Of a stretch of DNA of 64,000 nt, positions 11,138-20,394 are shown piece by piece. The stretch is taken from the NCBI RefSeq assembly GCF_000350225.1, contig NW_005179062.1, forward strand, positions 114,860-178,859, read 5' to 3'. The stretch comes from Chondrus crispus. Taxonomy: Eukaryota > Rhodophyta > Florideophyceae > Gigartinales > Gigartinaceae. Both the position numbers and the translations under genes were made by a program. Each line of letters starts with the position of its first letter. The first letter of the stretch is position 1. The notes under the pieces are model-generated. The model saw nothing but the letters and a program-made list of their open reading frames with translations, had not been told where the DNA came from and did not search any database.

Positions 11138-11437
11138 TCAATGAGAATTTGTAGAAACGCCGTTCAGCGTGTGACACCGCAACGGAGGCTTGGGAGGGGT
11201 GGGGGTAGTCGTGAAGGAAAGGCGCCGTGGCGTGAGGTCCTTCATACGAGAATGTATCGCCGGAACAGGGTGCGGACTAGTATATGGATCATCATCTGAG
11301 GTTCCTCGAAGAGCAGCGATCCTTTTAGCATTCGTCTCGTGGTTCGAGCCCCGGAGCAGCCATATGAAAACTATCCCCGTGATCACTGGAATACCAAAGA
11401 ACCAGATCGCTACACAGAGAGATAAGAAGTCTACCAT
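11138..11437 (-). CDS. Small single-helix membrane protein, family unknown
   Basis: A 99-residue frame starting at a true ATG. Residues about 4-28 form one strongly hydrophobic segment (LSLCVAIWFFGIPVITGIVF), followed by a hydrophilic tail of about 70 residues rich in Ser, Thr, Pro and Arg. I do not recognise the family. An opposite-strand frame of the same size overlaps, but only the minus frame has a clear membrane-protein pattern. The layout resembles the other small protein at 17620-17916, although the sequences do not align well. It could be a real tail-exposed membrane protein or a chance frame. Confidence 0.4.
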   Translation of the reverse strand: MVDFLSLCVAIWFFGIPVITGIVFIWLLRGSNHETNAKRIAALRGTSDDDPYTSPHPVPAIHSRMKDLTPRRLSFTTTPTPPKPPLRCHTLNGVSTNSH

Positions 11438-12182
11438 CTCAGTTGCTCAGTTGCCGGTGATCACCCTGAATGACAATAGACGACTTTGAACAACAAAACG
11501 TCAAAAACTAGCTGTGTGTTCTGGAAATGGAGCCGTTTCGTCTCAGGCCTCAACGGAATATTTCAAGTGTGCACTCCTTGTCACATATATTAGTGCGGGC
11601 AGATGAATGGGTACTAAAATCTTCCAGGCCGCGATGGAAAGCACAAATGAGCATCTGTAGTCCGAAGCATGCGTGGAATGGATTCATGCAATACTCGAGA
11701 AGCCATCGAAGCGTTAATTGGTAGATTTTACATACATCGTCATATGCATAATCGTGACCTGCAGTCCAAACTTCGTCAAAAGTCGGAAAGCCTAGAACGT
11801 TGATGCTGGAATGTATTTTCGCCCTACGTCTCGTGCTGGGTTTCGCTTTCGCGCCTTAACTTTTGTTCGCATCTGCATCTCTGCCAGCCATTGAAAATAT
11901 GCGGCCTACCGTTGGCCTGTCTATCCAACTATCTGTTTTGTGTATCAACTATAAAAAAACTTCTCTTTGTAGTTCATCGGACGAGCCTGTGTCCAACCAA
12001 TCGTCTGTAGGCACGAGTGGTGTTGATCAACCAGGTGGAATGCCGCATACCGAGTCGGTGAATCTCTTTGATCAATGCCAATATTCCTTCTCAAACGTTC
12101 AGGACCAAATCGCGCGGTTTGCCCGGAAATCAATGCTGCTAAGGTTGCAGAACCATAACAACAAATTCATACCCCAGTACAA
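11438..12182. other. Intergenic region with no gene seen
   Basis: This 745-base stretch lies between two minus-strand genes. It contains only short frames without recognisable domains and no obvious repeat. Confidence 0.4.
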
Positions 12183-13145
12183 CTATGAAACAGCACTTGC
12201 CGCTCCCACCCCTTGAGTAGATTTTTTTCCAGCCAGCTTCGCCTCTTCACGACGTTCCCGGCACTGTTTCTTCATTTGCTCTGCTACAGGAAGGTACCAC
12301 TCAGGATCCAGTCCTGCTTGTCGTCTTCGCTCCTCATTGAAAGGTGGAGCAAAGGCACCAGGGTTGCTCAATCGGAGCGCTATCTCCTGAAACTCGGCAA
12401 TAGGGTCCCTCTTCTCTCGCTCGCACTCCCTGATAAACCACTTGACACCTATTCTGACGTGTTCAAGCTCTTCATCAGCAATAACTCGGACCATGTCCGC
12501 CGACGGGATATCTCCCGCCCCGGTCAACCGATCTGCTAGTCGGGGACCCGCGTCAAGCCCTTTTGCTTCAGCTACTAGTTGCCCTAGAGCCAGTCTTTCC
12601 TTCCGACAGCCCTTTGATACATCTGCGGAGTTCCAGATTATGCCATGGGCCGGCAGGTCACCGTAGCAAGACCCAAGATCACGCAAGCGCTTGTCTAGCC
12701 ACGAAAAATGGCGAGCCTCATCTGAAGCAATAGATATCCAGTCAGCATACCAGTCATGCGCGTCCTCGATTTCAGAGCCCGTGTCATCGGCGAAACGAAT
12801 CATAGTGTCAAAGCAAAGGTCAATGGCATTCAGCTCGACATGTGCGAGTCCATGTAGATAGTAGATATTCGTGGGTGCATTGACTTCCTTCACAGATGGC
12901 ATCTTTCCCGAAGTTACAATCAATGGGCGCACCGGCCGCGCAGGTCGAACTGGAGGCTGCGCTGCCTCACCAATTGTCCGGCTAGAGGCCCATTGCTCGG
13001 CGGCTTCCTGGGTTAATCGAACCTTTTCGCTGGGGTCAGCTGCCGTCAAGACTCGACGCGCGTACCAGGCAAGACCGCGACTCATCGCGATGGCTTGTGG
13101 TGCGAACCCAAGAGAAAATGAAGAGCAGTAGTTGGCTTCAATCAT
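12183..13145 (-). CDS. DUF455 ferritin-like protein
   Basis: This is a member of the DUF455 family of ferritin-like proteins, known from bacteria and many protists; its biochemical role is not established. The frame gives 320 residues from the first ATG. It stays open for 32 codons further upstream but only to a TTG, so an unseen 5' exon is possible. Likely diiron ligands appear in three helices: HGLAHVELNAIDL, SDEARHFSWLD and ADEELEHVRIG, the E/ExxH pattern of four-helix-bundle diiron proteins. The segment PSVKEVNAPTNIYYLHGLAH is strongly conserved in the family. Neighbours do not suggest a function. The family call is firm; function is open. Confidence 0.88.
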   Translation of the reverse strand: MIEANYCSSFSLGFAPQAIAMSRGLAWYARRVLTAADPSEKVRLTQEAAEQWASSRTIGEAAQPPVRPARPVRPLIVTSGKMPSVKEVNAPTNIYYLHGLAHVELNAIDLCFDTMIRFADDTGSEIEDAHDWYADWISIASDEARHFSWLDKRLRDLGSCYGDLPAHGIIWNSADVSKGCRKERLALGQLVAEAKGLDAGPRLADRLTGAGDIPSADMVRVIADEELEHVRIGVKWFIRECEREKRDPIAEFQEIALRLSNPGAFAPPFNEERRRQAGLDPEWYLPVAEQMKKQCRERREEAKLAGKKSTQGVGAASAVS

Positions 13146-13616
13146 ACGTCGAGTTGTGCTGGTTTCTTGCGATTCCTGCTCTGCTCCAGCAACACAGAAT
13201 GACCGTAAAGAGGGCCGTTCAAGGGTCGTAGCACTACGCAATGGCCATCTTCACAAGCGCAATGACAATGAGCTGGCGGTGAAGGATTTGGTTCGAAAGT
13301 CGCGACAAAACCGCTCAGAATTCATCTCAAATTAGATCCAAAGTACTGCATGCGTGACCTTCCGTAGCAAAGACAACAATGACCCCTTCATACATCAGGA
13401 TGAAAATCAGAGGACGCTCTTCCACTCGAACGACAGTAGGCTAGGAAGCGCCCGCATGAGCTTGCTGCCCGTTCTGTCCAGAAAACTTCTCATTGCTGGC
13501 CCCACCCCATACAGTTTCAGCTTCACGGTTCGCGTGGGTAAATTGCACGACCAAGCTGTGACTTTTTGGCAGTACACAACTATGAAGGCCACGAAATAAG
13601 TGACTTGACTACTGAC
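13146..13616. other. Intergenic region left of the assembly gap
   Basis: This 471-base stretch holds the upstream region of the DUF455 gene. It contains only short frames and no identified repeat until the inverted repeat beside the gap. Confidence 0.4.
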
Positions 13617-13668
13617 TACAGTGTTATTTTCTGGATGCGACCNNNNNNNNNNAGAAAATAACACTGTA
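13617..13668. repeat. Inverted repeat flanking a 10-N assembly gap
   Basis: The 16 bases at 13617-13632 are the exact reverse complement of 13653-13668, with a 20-base middle that includes the ten N at 13643-13652. The left arm continues as GGATGCGACC, and GGATGC also follows the right end of the element at 14530. The N run therefore probably hides a palindromic junction between two element ends. A palindrome of this kind is a common reason for assembly failure. The N count need not be the true gap length. Confidence 0.8.
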
Positions 13669-14530
13669 TCACTCGACTACTTTTTTGACCAATCAGCGAC
13701 CGATAAAGTGGTCGCCGGCTGACTACTTTTGACCATCTGATCAAGCCCTCTCGACCCCTCTCCACTCCACCACTCCCGCACCACTTCCCATTCCATCCTT
13801 GCGCACTGGAGTTCCACATTCCAAGACCCCTCTCTCGAGCTGTCGGTGATGCCCGCTTCGCCAATGCCCTTTCAGAACAGCCGCAAGCACACTCTGGCAG
13901 CTCTAGCAGTATCGCTAGCAGCTCTGACGACATGTCTTGTCGCCCGGAGGAGGACAACAATGCGCCGCAAGCGCCGTCATCGCAACAAGAACCCAAAGTA
14001 CCTCCGCCCAGCCATTATTCGCCCTCGCCCACAGCGGTCCACTCCTTGGCGCGTGCTTCTCTCGTTCGGGAAAGACTCCGACTTCCTTGTATCCGTAAAT
14101 ATCACGAAGCCCTTACTGCTAAACAGTATACTTCCATTTTTTATACAGGAACAATTGAAATATAACTTCGGTAGCCCTTATCGAAGGGGACCGAAAACAA
14201 GAGGACGCAGTACGCAACTGGAAAGTATTGATTTGTTCGGGTTGGCTTGAGAGGGAGGATCGGATCCGTCCAAAAGGGATGCCATGTTGAGATGACAGTG
14301 TCAGAATGCGGGCGCCAGGTTTGAGGAGGAAGGTGTGGCTCGCTTTGGGATTAGGGGATGGGGAGGTTGTCGGCGAGTGGGGGTGCGAGTGGGTGTACAG
14401 TTCGCAACATGTTCCAACTGGGGTGGAACCGCCACGGAACGGCAGTGATGGAGTGCAAGAGTGGTGGGGACAATCAATTTTTGAAACTATCATACAATGG
14501 TAAAGTGTTAGAGTGCTATTTTCTGGATGC
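13653..14530. mobile_element. Short terminal-inverted-repeat DNA element
   Basis: The left end (AGAAAATAACACTGTATCAC) and the reverse complement of the right end (AGAAAATAGCACTCTAACAC) match over about 22 bases with a few mismatches, giving an element of about 0.88 kb. The right end is followed by GGATGC, also seen left of the gap, so the true terminus may start with GCATCC. No transposase is recognisable, which fits a non-autonomous MITE-like element. Its right edge is only about 25 bases from the stop of the neighbouring LSM-AD gene. The target duplication cannot be read because the left edge lies in the gap. Confidence 0.55.
13932..14165 (+). CDS. Hypothetical frame inside the inverted-repeat element
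   Basis: A 77-codon ATG frame that stays open back to about 13707. The translation is rich in Ser, Pro and Gln and then basic; I recognise no domain. A competing frame overlaps it. It may be captured gene sequence carried by the element, or chance. Confidence 0.2.
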   Translation: MSCRPEEDNNAPQAPSSQQEPKVPPPSHYSPSPTAVHSLARASLVRERLRLPCIRKYHEALTAKQYTSIFYTGTIEI

Positions 14531-14555
14531 ACCCACTGGTTGAGGGCTCCAATGT

Positions 14556-15041
14556 TCACTCGTTTTCAAACTCTTTCCCGCTTCCATGGGCCGCATAAAT
14601 TTCAGAAAGCACCTTTCGTACTCTCATGACAACATTCTCACTGGTGCTACGGCAAGACGCTGGAACAAAAGGCGACCGAATAGTGGCGATGCCGTCCAAT
14701 ACTGCAATGTACTCACCTTCCTCGTCTTCCTTAACCTCAGCGCTAATTCTTCTCTGTCTAAGAGCTTCTAGAACTGTTTGTTGGCCCATCGCCACCCCCT
14801 TTTCCTGCTCGGGCGCGGGAAGCGTCGTGTGCACACCGTCCGGAAGTTGTCCAGCGGGTGACACACTATTTATCTCGGCGCTGAAGATAAGATGCACGGC
14901 GGCGCCGCTTCCTAGGAGTCCGACGTTTCCTGTCTCAGGATCGCAAGTGTACATGTACCCCAAGATGGGATCACCTTCTGATGTGGTCACCTTCACGTAT
15001 GAGTTTTCGTGCTTCGAATAATTTCGCCATACTTCACACAT
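14556..15041 (-). CDS. LSM-AD domain protein, LSM12-like
   Basis: A 161-residue protein. Residues about 15-60 read as an Sm-like fold (YVKVTTSEGDPILGYMYTCD, then HLIFSAEINSVS). Residues about 85-155 resemble the anticodon-binding-like AD domain, ending in ENVVMRVRKVLSEIY, the position where LSM12 has a conserved VRKI helix. LSM12 (about 195 residues) binds RNA and ataxin-2-type partners; Gemin6-like proteins share parts of this fold. The start is an ATG with no better upstream choice. The mobile element ends about 25 bases beyond the stop, so the gene's 3' end and poly(A) signal may come from that element. Assignment is by pattern only, hence moderate confidence. Confidence 0.6.
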   Translation of the reverse strand: MCEVWRNYSKHENSYVKVTTSEGDPILGYMYTCDPETGNVGLLGSGAAVHLIFSAEINSVSPAGQLPDGVHTTLPAPEQEKGVAMGQQTVLEALRQRRISAEVKEDEEGEYIAVLDGIATIRSPFVPASCRSTSENVVMRVRKVLSEIYAAHGSGKEFENE

Positions 15042-15367
15042 GGCAGCCCAGACGTCTGCCGCGCGGACAGAACTGTTGGACCCGTTCGAAAAGATGAGAA
15101 CTGGGAATCTGTCCTTACCCCATTACTGTGTATTAAAACGGCCGGCTCACAGGTCATTTAGCGTAAATTGAGAATTTTCACGACTTGATTTAAATGGGGC
15201 ACTGCCATGCGGTGGGGAACGTGAAGCCCGTTTCTTCCTGCGTAACCAACCATGGGCTTCCTCCAAAGAACGAACCGGACCTCTTAAGCATGCAAACATT
15301 TCGAAGAAGCAAAAAATAAGGCTTACACAACTTCGATTCAAGTTTTGACAACGGGCGTACAGGAGTC
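15042..15367. promoter_or_regulatory. Shared divergent upstream region, LSM-AD and ENT genes
   Basis: 326 bases separate the two divergent start codons, so both promoters should lie here. I see no clear TATA box or other named motif. The role is inferred from arrangement. Confidence 0.4.
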
Positions 15368-16705
15368 ATGGTCGTTGGCCACAACGAAAGCCGATATAAT
15401 CGCATTACTGTCGAAGAAATTGAAGTTGCCGTATCACGAAGCACAGACCAAGCTCCGCAGCATTCTCGTTCGTCCGAAAACGCGGCGGTCGCATCCTTCT
15501 TCCTTCTTGGAATAGGTGTCTTGCTACCCTGGAACTCTCTGCTGTCGGCGATTGACTACTACTCAACGCTTTTCCCTCAAATTTCCGTTGCCCAATACAT
15601 CACTAATGCATATTCGTTCTCGTTTATGCTGTCGGGTGTACTTGCCGCGCTGTATCGAAATCTTACGAGACACCGCCGTCCGGTATCGCTTTATGGCTTT
15701 CTAGCCCTCACCGTCCTCCCCGCGTTACTGCCCGTTCTTTCCGCCCGGGATAAAGCCATTGTCACCTCCGCAGAGGCTCTAGTCAGCAAAGAATTATGGT
15801 ATACTGTACTGGTTGCGGGGCTCCTCGGCGCCATCGGCGCTGTCCTTCAAAGTGTTTTGTATGGAACTGTGACGTTACTGCCGGGAGGCAAGTGCACGAC
15901 TGCGTTCACAGCCGGTGGTGGCGTTGCAAGCTTGCTATTGTGTGCCCTACGCATATTCAGCCGTCTCCTTCTAGATGGCGATACAGCAGATTCCTTGTTG
16001 GCATTGAAGCCTGGTTTTAGTGCTTTTTTCATCACATGCTCAGCACTTTGCGGTACGTGCGTGATTGTGTTTCTATGTTTGGATAGACAAAACTCCTTTT
16101 ACAAAGAGCACGTGTCTCCCGCGGACGCGAGGCAAGAAGTGATGATCTCGAAATCCTTTCGGGAAAACCTGAGAGGCACGCGCTTAATTTTGGAAGAGAT
16201 TTCTAGACCTGCGTGGTGCGCTTTCATATCCTTTGTTATCACGTTGGCCCTTTTCCCTGGCATCATGGTGCAAATTCCAGTGCCATTGAGAGCGACTGTC
16301 ACATCAACGCTGAGTTCGTGGTATCCACTTCTCGTCGTCTCTTTGTTCGCAGTCGGAGATACTGTAGGCCGAGCAGGACTGACAGAGCAGATCGCGTTGC
16401 GCTTTCCGACTCTTCTCCCGCTCTTGACGCTCGCGAGAGTAATATGCGTTCCACTGTACTTAGCGCAGTGGATTGGGTTGATCCCAGTCAATTGGATAAT
16501 AGTAATGACTGGTGTTGTCTTACTTGGTGTGGGAAATGGTGTCATTATTACTCTAGCATTTCTGTGGGTGCCGTCCCTGACATCACTTGAGAACAGAGAA
16601 GTCGCTGGACGCCTAATGTTTGTCATGCTTATCTGCGGCATGTCGTGTGGGAATGCTTTAGGTTGGTTAGTGGAGACCATGTTGAGACGCACAACTGGAT
16701 TTTAA
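15368..16705 (+). CDS. Equilibrative nucleoside transporter (SLC29/ENT family)
   Basis: A 445-residue polytopic protein that by family moves nucleosides or nucleobases across the plasma or vacuolar membrane. The first helix carries LLGIGVLLPWNSLLSAIDYY, the ENT hallmark. About eleven hydrophobic segments follow, with the large hydrophilic loop after the sixth helix (about residues 235-275). The last helices carry GNGVIITLAFLWVPS and the REVAGRLM loop, both typical of the family. Length agrees with the usual 420-480. It starts at an ATG and has no introns. Substrate range and membrane cannot be read from sequence. Confidence 0.93.
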   Translation: MVVGHNESRYNRITVEEIEVAVSRSTDQAPQHSRSSENAAVASFFLLGIGVLLPWNSLLSAIDYYSTLFPQISVAQYITNAYSFSFMLSGVLAALYRNLTRHRRPVSLYGFLALTVLPALLPVLSARDKAIVTSAEALVSKELWYTVLVAGLLGAIGAVLQSVLYGTVTLLPGGKCTTAFTAGGGVASLLLCALRIFSRLLLDGDTADSLLALKPGFSAFFITCSALCGTCVIVFLCLDRQNSFYKEHVSPADARQEVMISKSFRENLRGTRLILEEISRPAWCAFISFVITLALFPGIMVQIPVPLRATVTSTLSSWYPLLVVSLFAVGDTVGRAGLTEQIALRFPTLLPLLTLARVICVPLYLAQWIGLIPVNWIIVMTGVVLLGVGNGVIITLAFLWVPSLTSLENREVAGRLMFVMLICGMSCGNALGWLVETMLRRTTGF

Positions 16706-17619
16706 ATATGGATGGACTCTCACGACAGCACATGTCGCTATATGTGCAGTATTAGTGCTTTCGGCGTCCGTTCTCTGGATTCTCAACACACAGATGTGAA
16801 GAGACACAGACTATGCAACCGGGCCGCTGATCGCGAGCACAGGTTTTTGTCGATGAAGAAGGCTGACCTTCCACAATGGAACAACGTCTCACCGAGTGGC
16901 GTCGGACGGAGAAAAGCGCTGGATGCATCCCAATGCAACTTCTTGTGCCCTGTGCGATACTCATCTAAACCCTTGAATAGAGTGATCCCTGCTATTGTTA
17001 GCAGGGATCACTCTATTCAAGTGCTGTTAACAGCATGACTGAGCAGGCACCAAGCACGGTTTTCACGAAACCCCAATCACGTCAAGCCAGTGAGCACTGT
17101 TCAGTACAATAATTTTCTGTACTTTGGTACAGTAGGTACCCCTCAATAGTGCACCCTCGTGCCATAAGCTATAGATACGCACTACTGACAGCGCGAACTA
17201 ATGAAGGTATATCCACAGGTCACGGCCCACCGGCCACAAAATGCTCCGCGTTTTCGTCGCTTCTTGCGCGCTTGCTGGTGATAGGCTTCAAACAGGGCTC
17301 GTTTGGCACGGCGCAGTGCCTCTGAAGCATGCGGTCGTGGTCGTCATCCGCAGCGCAGCGGTGTGCATCTACATCGGCATGGATCTACATGCACAGCTGT
17401 ACACGTGGTAAGAATGGTGACATAGCTGAAAGGGGTGCACTTTTGGCCATGTGCACTATTGTAAAGCGAACTATTAAGGAGACCCCCCCTGTATACTTTT
17501 TAGACCTACAGAATAGGTGTGTTCACAAGAAAAACCGTCACTCACCGCAACCTCAGCAGAGAAAGTCATTGGCTTTATCTGTGAGCCTTCGGTCTCATCT
17601 GAACGAAACTTTACACGGC
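16706..17619. other. Intergenic region containing a strong hairpin
   Basis: This 914-base stretch has no convincing protein gene. An open frame from an ATG at 17329 runs into the next gene, but its first 97 codons look non-coding. The notable object is the perfect inverted repeat at 16972-17021, listed separately. Confidence 0.45.
16972..17021. repeat. Perfect 23-bp inverted repeat with 4-base loop
   Basis: Bases 16972-16994 are the exact reverse complement of 16999-17021, separated by TTGT. The stem starts CTTGAATAGAGTGATCCCTG. The transcript would fold into a 23-bp stem with a four-base loop. It lies about 270 bases past the transporter stop, not at a gene edge. It could be a transcript hairpin, a fold-back remnant or a local inverted duplication. 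No flanking duplication was found. Confidence 0.9.
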
Positions 17620-17916
17620 ATGAGCACCAATACAACGACTGTTGAGTCCTACTTTTCCAATCCCTATGCAGATGCGGGATCGGTTTTCTTTCCAACGATT
17701 GCCTTGCTCGGATTCTGCCTCGCCATTGTCTACAAGAAATGCCGTGGTATCGAAACAGGCCCATTCACACCAGATTCCGTGTCTCCTTCCCTATCCCCGA
17801 ATGCACAGCCTCGGCATTCCATGCCACCAGTGCCTCTGACAAGGCATGCAAATCTTGTCTCATTTGGCGACGGTGGCATCTACACGACGGTACCAGCGCC
17901 TCTGCACGCGGTCTAA
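17620..17916 (+). CDS. Small single-helix membrane protein, family unknown
   Basis: A 98-residue frame from an ATG. It opens with a polar stretch containing a possible N-glycosylation site (NTTT), then one hydrophobic helix (FFPTIALLGFCLAIVY, about residues 23-38) closed by KKC, then a Ser/Pro-rich tail. This layout suggests a type III or I single-pass protein with a cytosolic tail. An upstream in-frame ATG at 17329 would add 97 residues that look non-coding. The stop is 50 bases from the convergent oxidoreductase stop. I do not recognise the family, and the frame could be chance. Confidence 0.4.
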   Translation: MSTNTTTVESYFSNPYADAGSVFFPTIALLGFCLAIVYKKCRGIETGPFTPDSVSPSLSPNAQPRHSMPPVPLTRHANLVSFGDGGIYTTVPAPLHAV

Positions 17917-17966
17917 AGTGATCTCAAGAGCAATGCTGGTGCTTCTAGTCAACATCAGCCTTGAGG

Positions 17967-19431
17967 TCAAGCATATCTGCGAACCTTTTTAGACAACAAG
18001 GTTGCAAACATATATGATATTCTTTCCAGGCCCCTGAACACTTGTGCAGCAATGCTGTTGCTCTTTGCAGCCATCACGCCTAACGCTTCAATTGCAAATT
18101 TCATAATGCTTGGTAAGCGCCCCACGACGACTACACTTCCAAGGCAAAGTATGGCATGATACTTGTACAGGCTGATAACAGCGAGCCGTGGAAACCTTCC
18201 CAGTGGAAACGCGTCTCTCGGATATTGGTTCAATCGGCCTTGGACTACGCTTCTGTGGGTTTGTTTGGACTGCAGTAGCTTCACAACGTTACGGGCGGCA
18301 AGCACACCGCCTTCCTCTGCTGCGTATGCAGTTTTCTCACATGCGAGTGCACTGATATCTAGCTCACCCGGAATTCTGCCCGCATCCCCAGCGATGAAAA
18401 CATGGCTTGCCTGCGGTAGTTGCAGCGTGCTAAGAGTCAGCAAGGAACCATCTTTCTGCATAATGCTTGCGTCACACAATCCACCTAGCACTAAAGCCGC
18501 TGTGGATCCGTTGTCTTTTGCTCCAGTGCAGTCGAAAACGAGGTCCGCAGAAACTACAGTTGCGGGATCATCACAATCCTGAAAGTGCTGACGCCTTTCT
18601 GAATTGCCTACAACTGGCTCCAGATGGGCTTGTAATATCCTAACACCCCTCTGTCTCAGCCAGGTGCCTGCATATAAACCAGAACGTTTTGGGAATCGCG
18701 GTAATAGTCCCTTCCGGGATGACGCTAAAGTAATGCTGGCAGGAGGTGCTTGCCGCGCCATAGACACCAATTCAGCTGCCAGTTCTACGCCAATCGGCCC
18801 TGCGCCAATGATTAAAATACTGAAAGTTGACACATAAGTTAGCTATGCTCTCTAAGAATGAATAGTAAGAGCAGAAAGGGATCATGTTTGACACCCACTC
18901 TTTCGCTTGGAAAGCTTTCCTTCGAAAGGACTCAAACTCCTCTCGTCGAGTCGCAGTCGTTGATTTCGCATTGCCAGCATGGAGCTTAATCGGGGGCGCA
19001 TGCTTAACACCAGTCGCCCATACACAAAAGTCATACGGGATGGTCGATGTGACTCCATCAGCAATATTAAACACAGTTGCCGCCGTCTCCGAGAGGCAAG
19101 TAACACGGCCTTCCAAGAATTCGAGATCAGGATGGGTTTGCTGATTGAATGTAATCTTCCCGATGTGGCTCGGTTGCACGATGCAACGTAGAACTGAGGG
19201 CGTGAACTCAAAGAAGGGCTTTTCGTCAACTAGAACAACGCGAGCTGGAACTTGGGAATCCAAGAAATGCCGGACGGCTGCTCGGCCTGCAAAGCCACCT
19301 CCAACTACTAGAATTGTCGGGGTAGTAAGAGTGGCTTCCATCTGAGATACTTGAGACCAAAAGGCATCGCACCTCGCACGATGGACGCTTCCTGTGCTTG
19401 TGGCCCCGTGTTTTTGTGATTGCAGGAACAT
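17967..19431 (-). CDS. AIFM2/FSP1-like FAD oxidoreductase, two exons
   Basis: This is an FAD- and NAD(P)H-binding oxidoreductase of the AIFM2/FSP1 and type II NADH dehydrogenase group, which reduce quinones at membranes. Exon 1 (19431-18893) has the FAD motif VVGGGFAGRAAV. Exon 2 (18819-17967) has the NAD(P)H motif IIGAGPIGVELAAEL and the second flavin motif FIAGDAGR. A 73-base GT...CAG intron (18820-18892) splits a codon after its second base; splicing it makes the two domains continuous at about 463 residues. Without splicing, the first frame continues to a nonsense tail. An alternative start at 19341 removes 30 N-terminal residues and is nearer AIFM2 length. The extra segment is basic and Ser-rich, so it could be a targeting peptide. 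Substrate is not determinable. Confidence 0.85.
18820..18892 (-). other. Intron of the AIFM2-like gene
   Basis: A 73-base intron on the minus strand that begins GTCAAACATG and ends CAACTTTCAG. Removing it restores the reading frame exactly between the FAD and NAD(P)H binding halves. Confidence 0.85.
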
Positions 19432-19668
19432 GTCATTTATTCTAAAACGGAAAGATACAGTAATTTCCGAGGGGAGACTTGCTGTCAACAACGGTTAGTT
19501 CATACATACAAACTGCCTCCAACTTGATCCATCTTCGGAAGTACTCACTCGCTCACACCCATCAGGATCCGGTAAAATTCCCCGTTTCAAGAATGCAAGC
19601 AGGATCCGATTCCTGTGTAGATTTCGAAGGGATTTAATACTATAAAGAAGCATTCAAGTCCGGGACAA

Positions 19669-20394
19669 TCACAGGCGTTCATCGTCGGGTACCCGCGCAT
19701 AAAGCGCAAGGCCTCCCGACCGGCCACGGGCTGCAAGAATATCCTTCCGGATAGAAAAAAAAGTAAAGAAGGGAAGAGTTTTCGCTGTCCGTCCCTCGAG
19801 CGTCGGTCCCTCCTTATCGAGCCCCGCCTTCTTCCATCTGAACGACCCAATTTTGACTTCAAGCTCATCCACAGTGAACTCAAGTCTGTTCATCTTCGGC
19901 TGCCATCTCGCCGGCCCTCGGAACCTGAAGAACGCAGTCGACCCAAAAAAGAAGATGCCGTTATCAAAAACGCCCACATCTTTGTCCCCTGGAATGAAAG
20001 TTTGCTGCGCACGCACGGGAAAGTAAACCGCCTTCAACAACGGGTTTTTCGTCTTTTCGTCTGCTGTGAAGACAAGGCGCCATTGGCCATACAGCAGGTC
20101 GATGTCAGACTTGGTTTTATTGCGCCTTTGCTCGCGCTCGAGTTCCCGCAGCGCCGTGGTCACCGTGCTTCCGCCGGGACGTCGCCCACCCTTGGTGTAG
20201 GCAGAGGCGGCTTTAGTCAGCACGAAACTGGCAGCGGCAGCTACCATGGCGCTGTTCTCTTGAGCCGAAGGAGCTTGTTGCTCGCAAGTTGGGCGCGCCG
20301 CGAGATTGGTTTGATGGCGCCATCCCAGATTGGGAGGGCGATGTAGGAGCGGGAGAGATGGTGCGAATCCTGTCATGGGAGCTTCGAGGGTCAT
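19669..20394 (-). CDS. Plastid lipid-associated protein (fibrillin/PAP)
   Basis: Fibrillins coat plastoglobules and thylakoids in plastids and bind lipids or quinones. The frame gives 241 residues from the first ATG; upstream it offers only a TTG. Residues 1-40 are rich in Pro, Leu, Arg and Ser and poor in acidic residues, fitting a plastid transit peptide. The PAP domain begins around residue 95 (IDLLYGQWRLVFTADEK) and continues through VGVFDNGIFF and the strands near RFRGPARW. No introns. This is one of two genes here that point to a plastid-bearing host. The subfamily is not assigned. Confidence 0.85.
   Translation of the reverse strand: MTLEAPMTGFAPSLPLLHRPPNLGWRHQTNLAARPTCEQQAPSAQENSAMVAAAASFVLTKAASAYTKGGRRPGGSTVTTALRELEREQRRNKTKSDIDLLYGQWRLVFTADEKTKNPLLKAVYFPVRAQQTFIPGDKDVGVFDNGIFFFGSTAFFRFRGPARWQPKMNRLEFTVDELEVKIGSFRWKKAGLDKEGPTLEGRTAKTLPFFTFFSIRKDILAARGRSGGLALYARVPDDERL

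Noticed and set aside
11330-11350. GGTTCGAGCCCC, which fits the internal B box of a tRNA gene
   Set aside because: There is no matching A box or acceptor stem at the right distance, and it lies inside a minus-strand open frame.
18772-18833. Two separate oxidoreductase genes overlapping at 18772-18833
   Set aside because: The two frames are the FAD and NAD(P)H halves of one enzyme and join exactly across a 73-base GT-AG intron.
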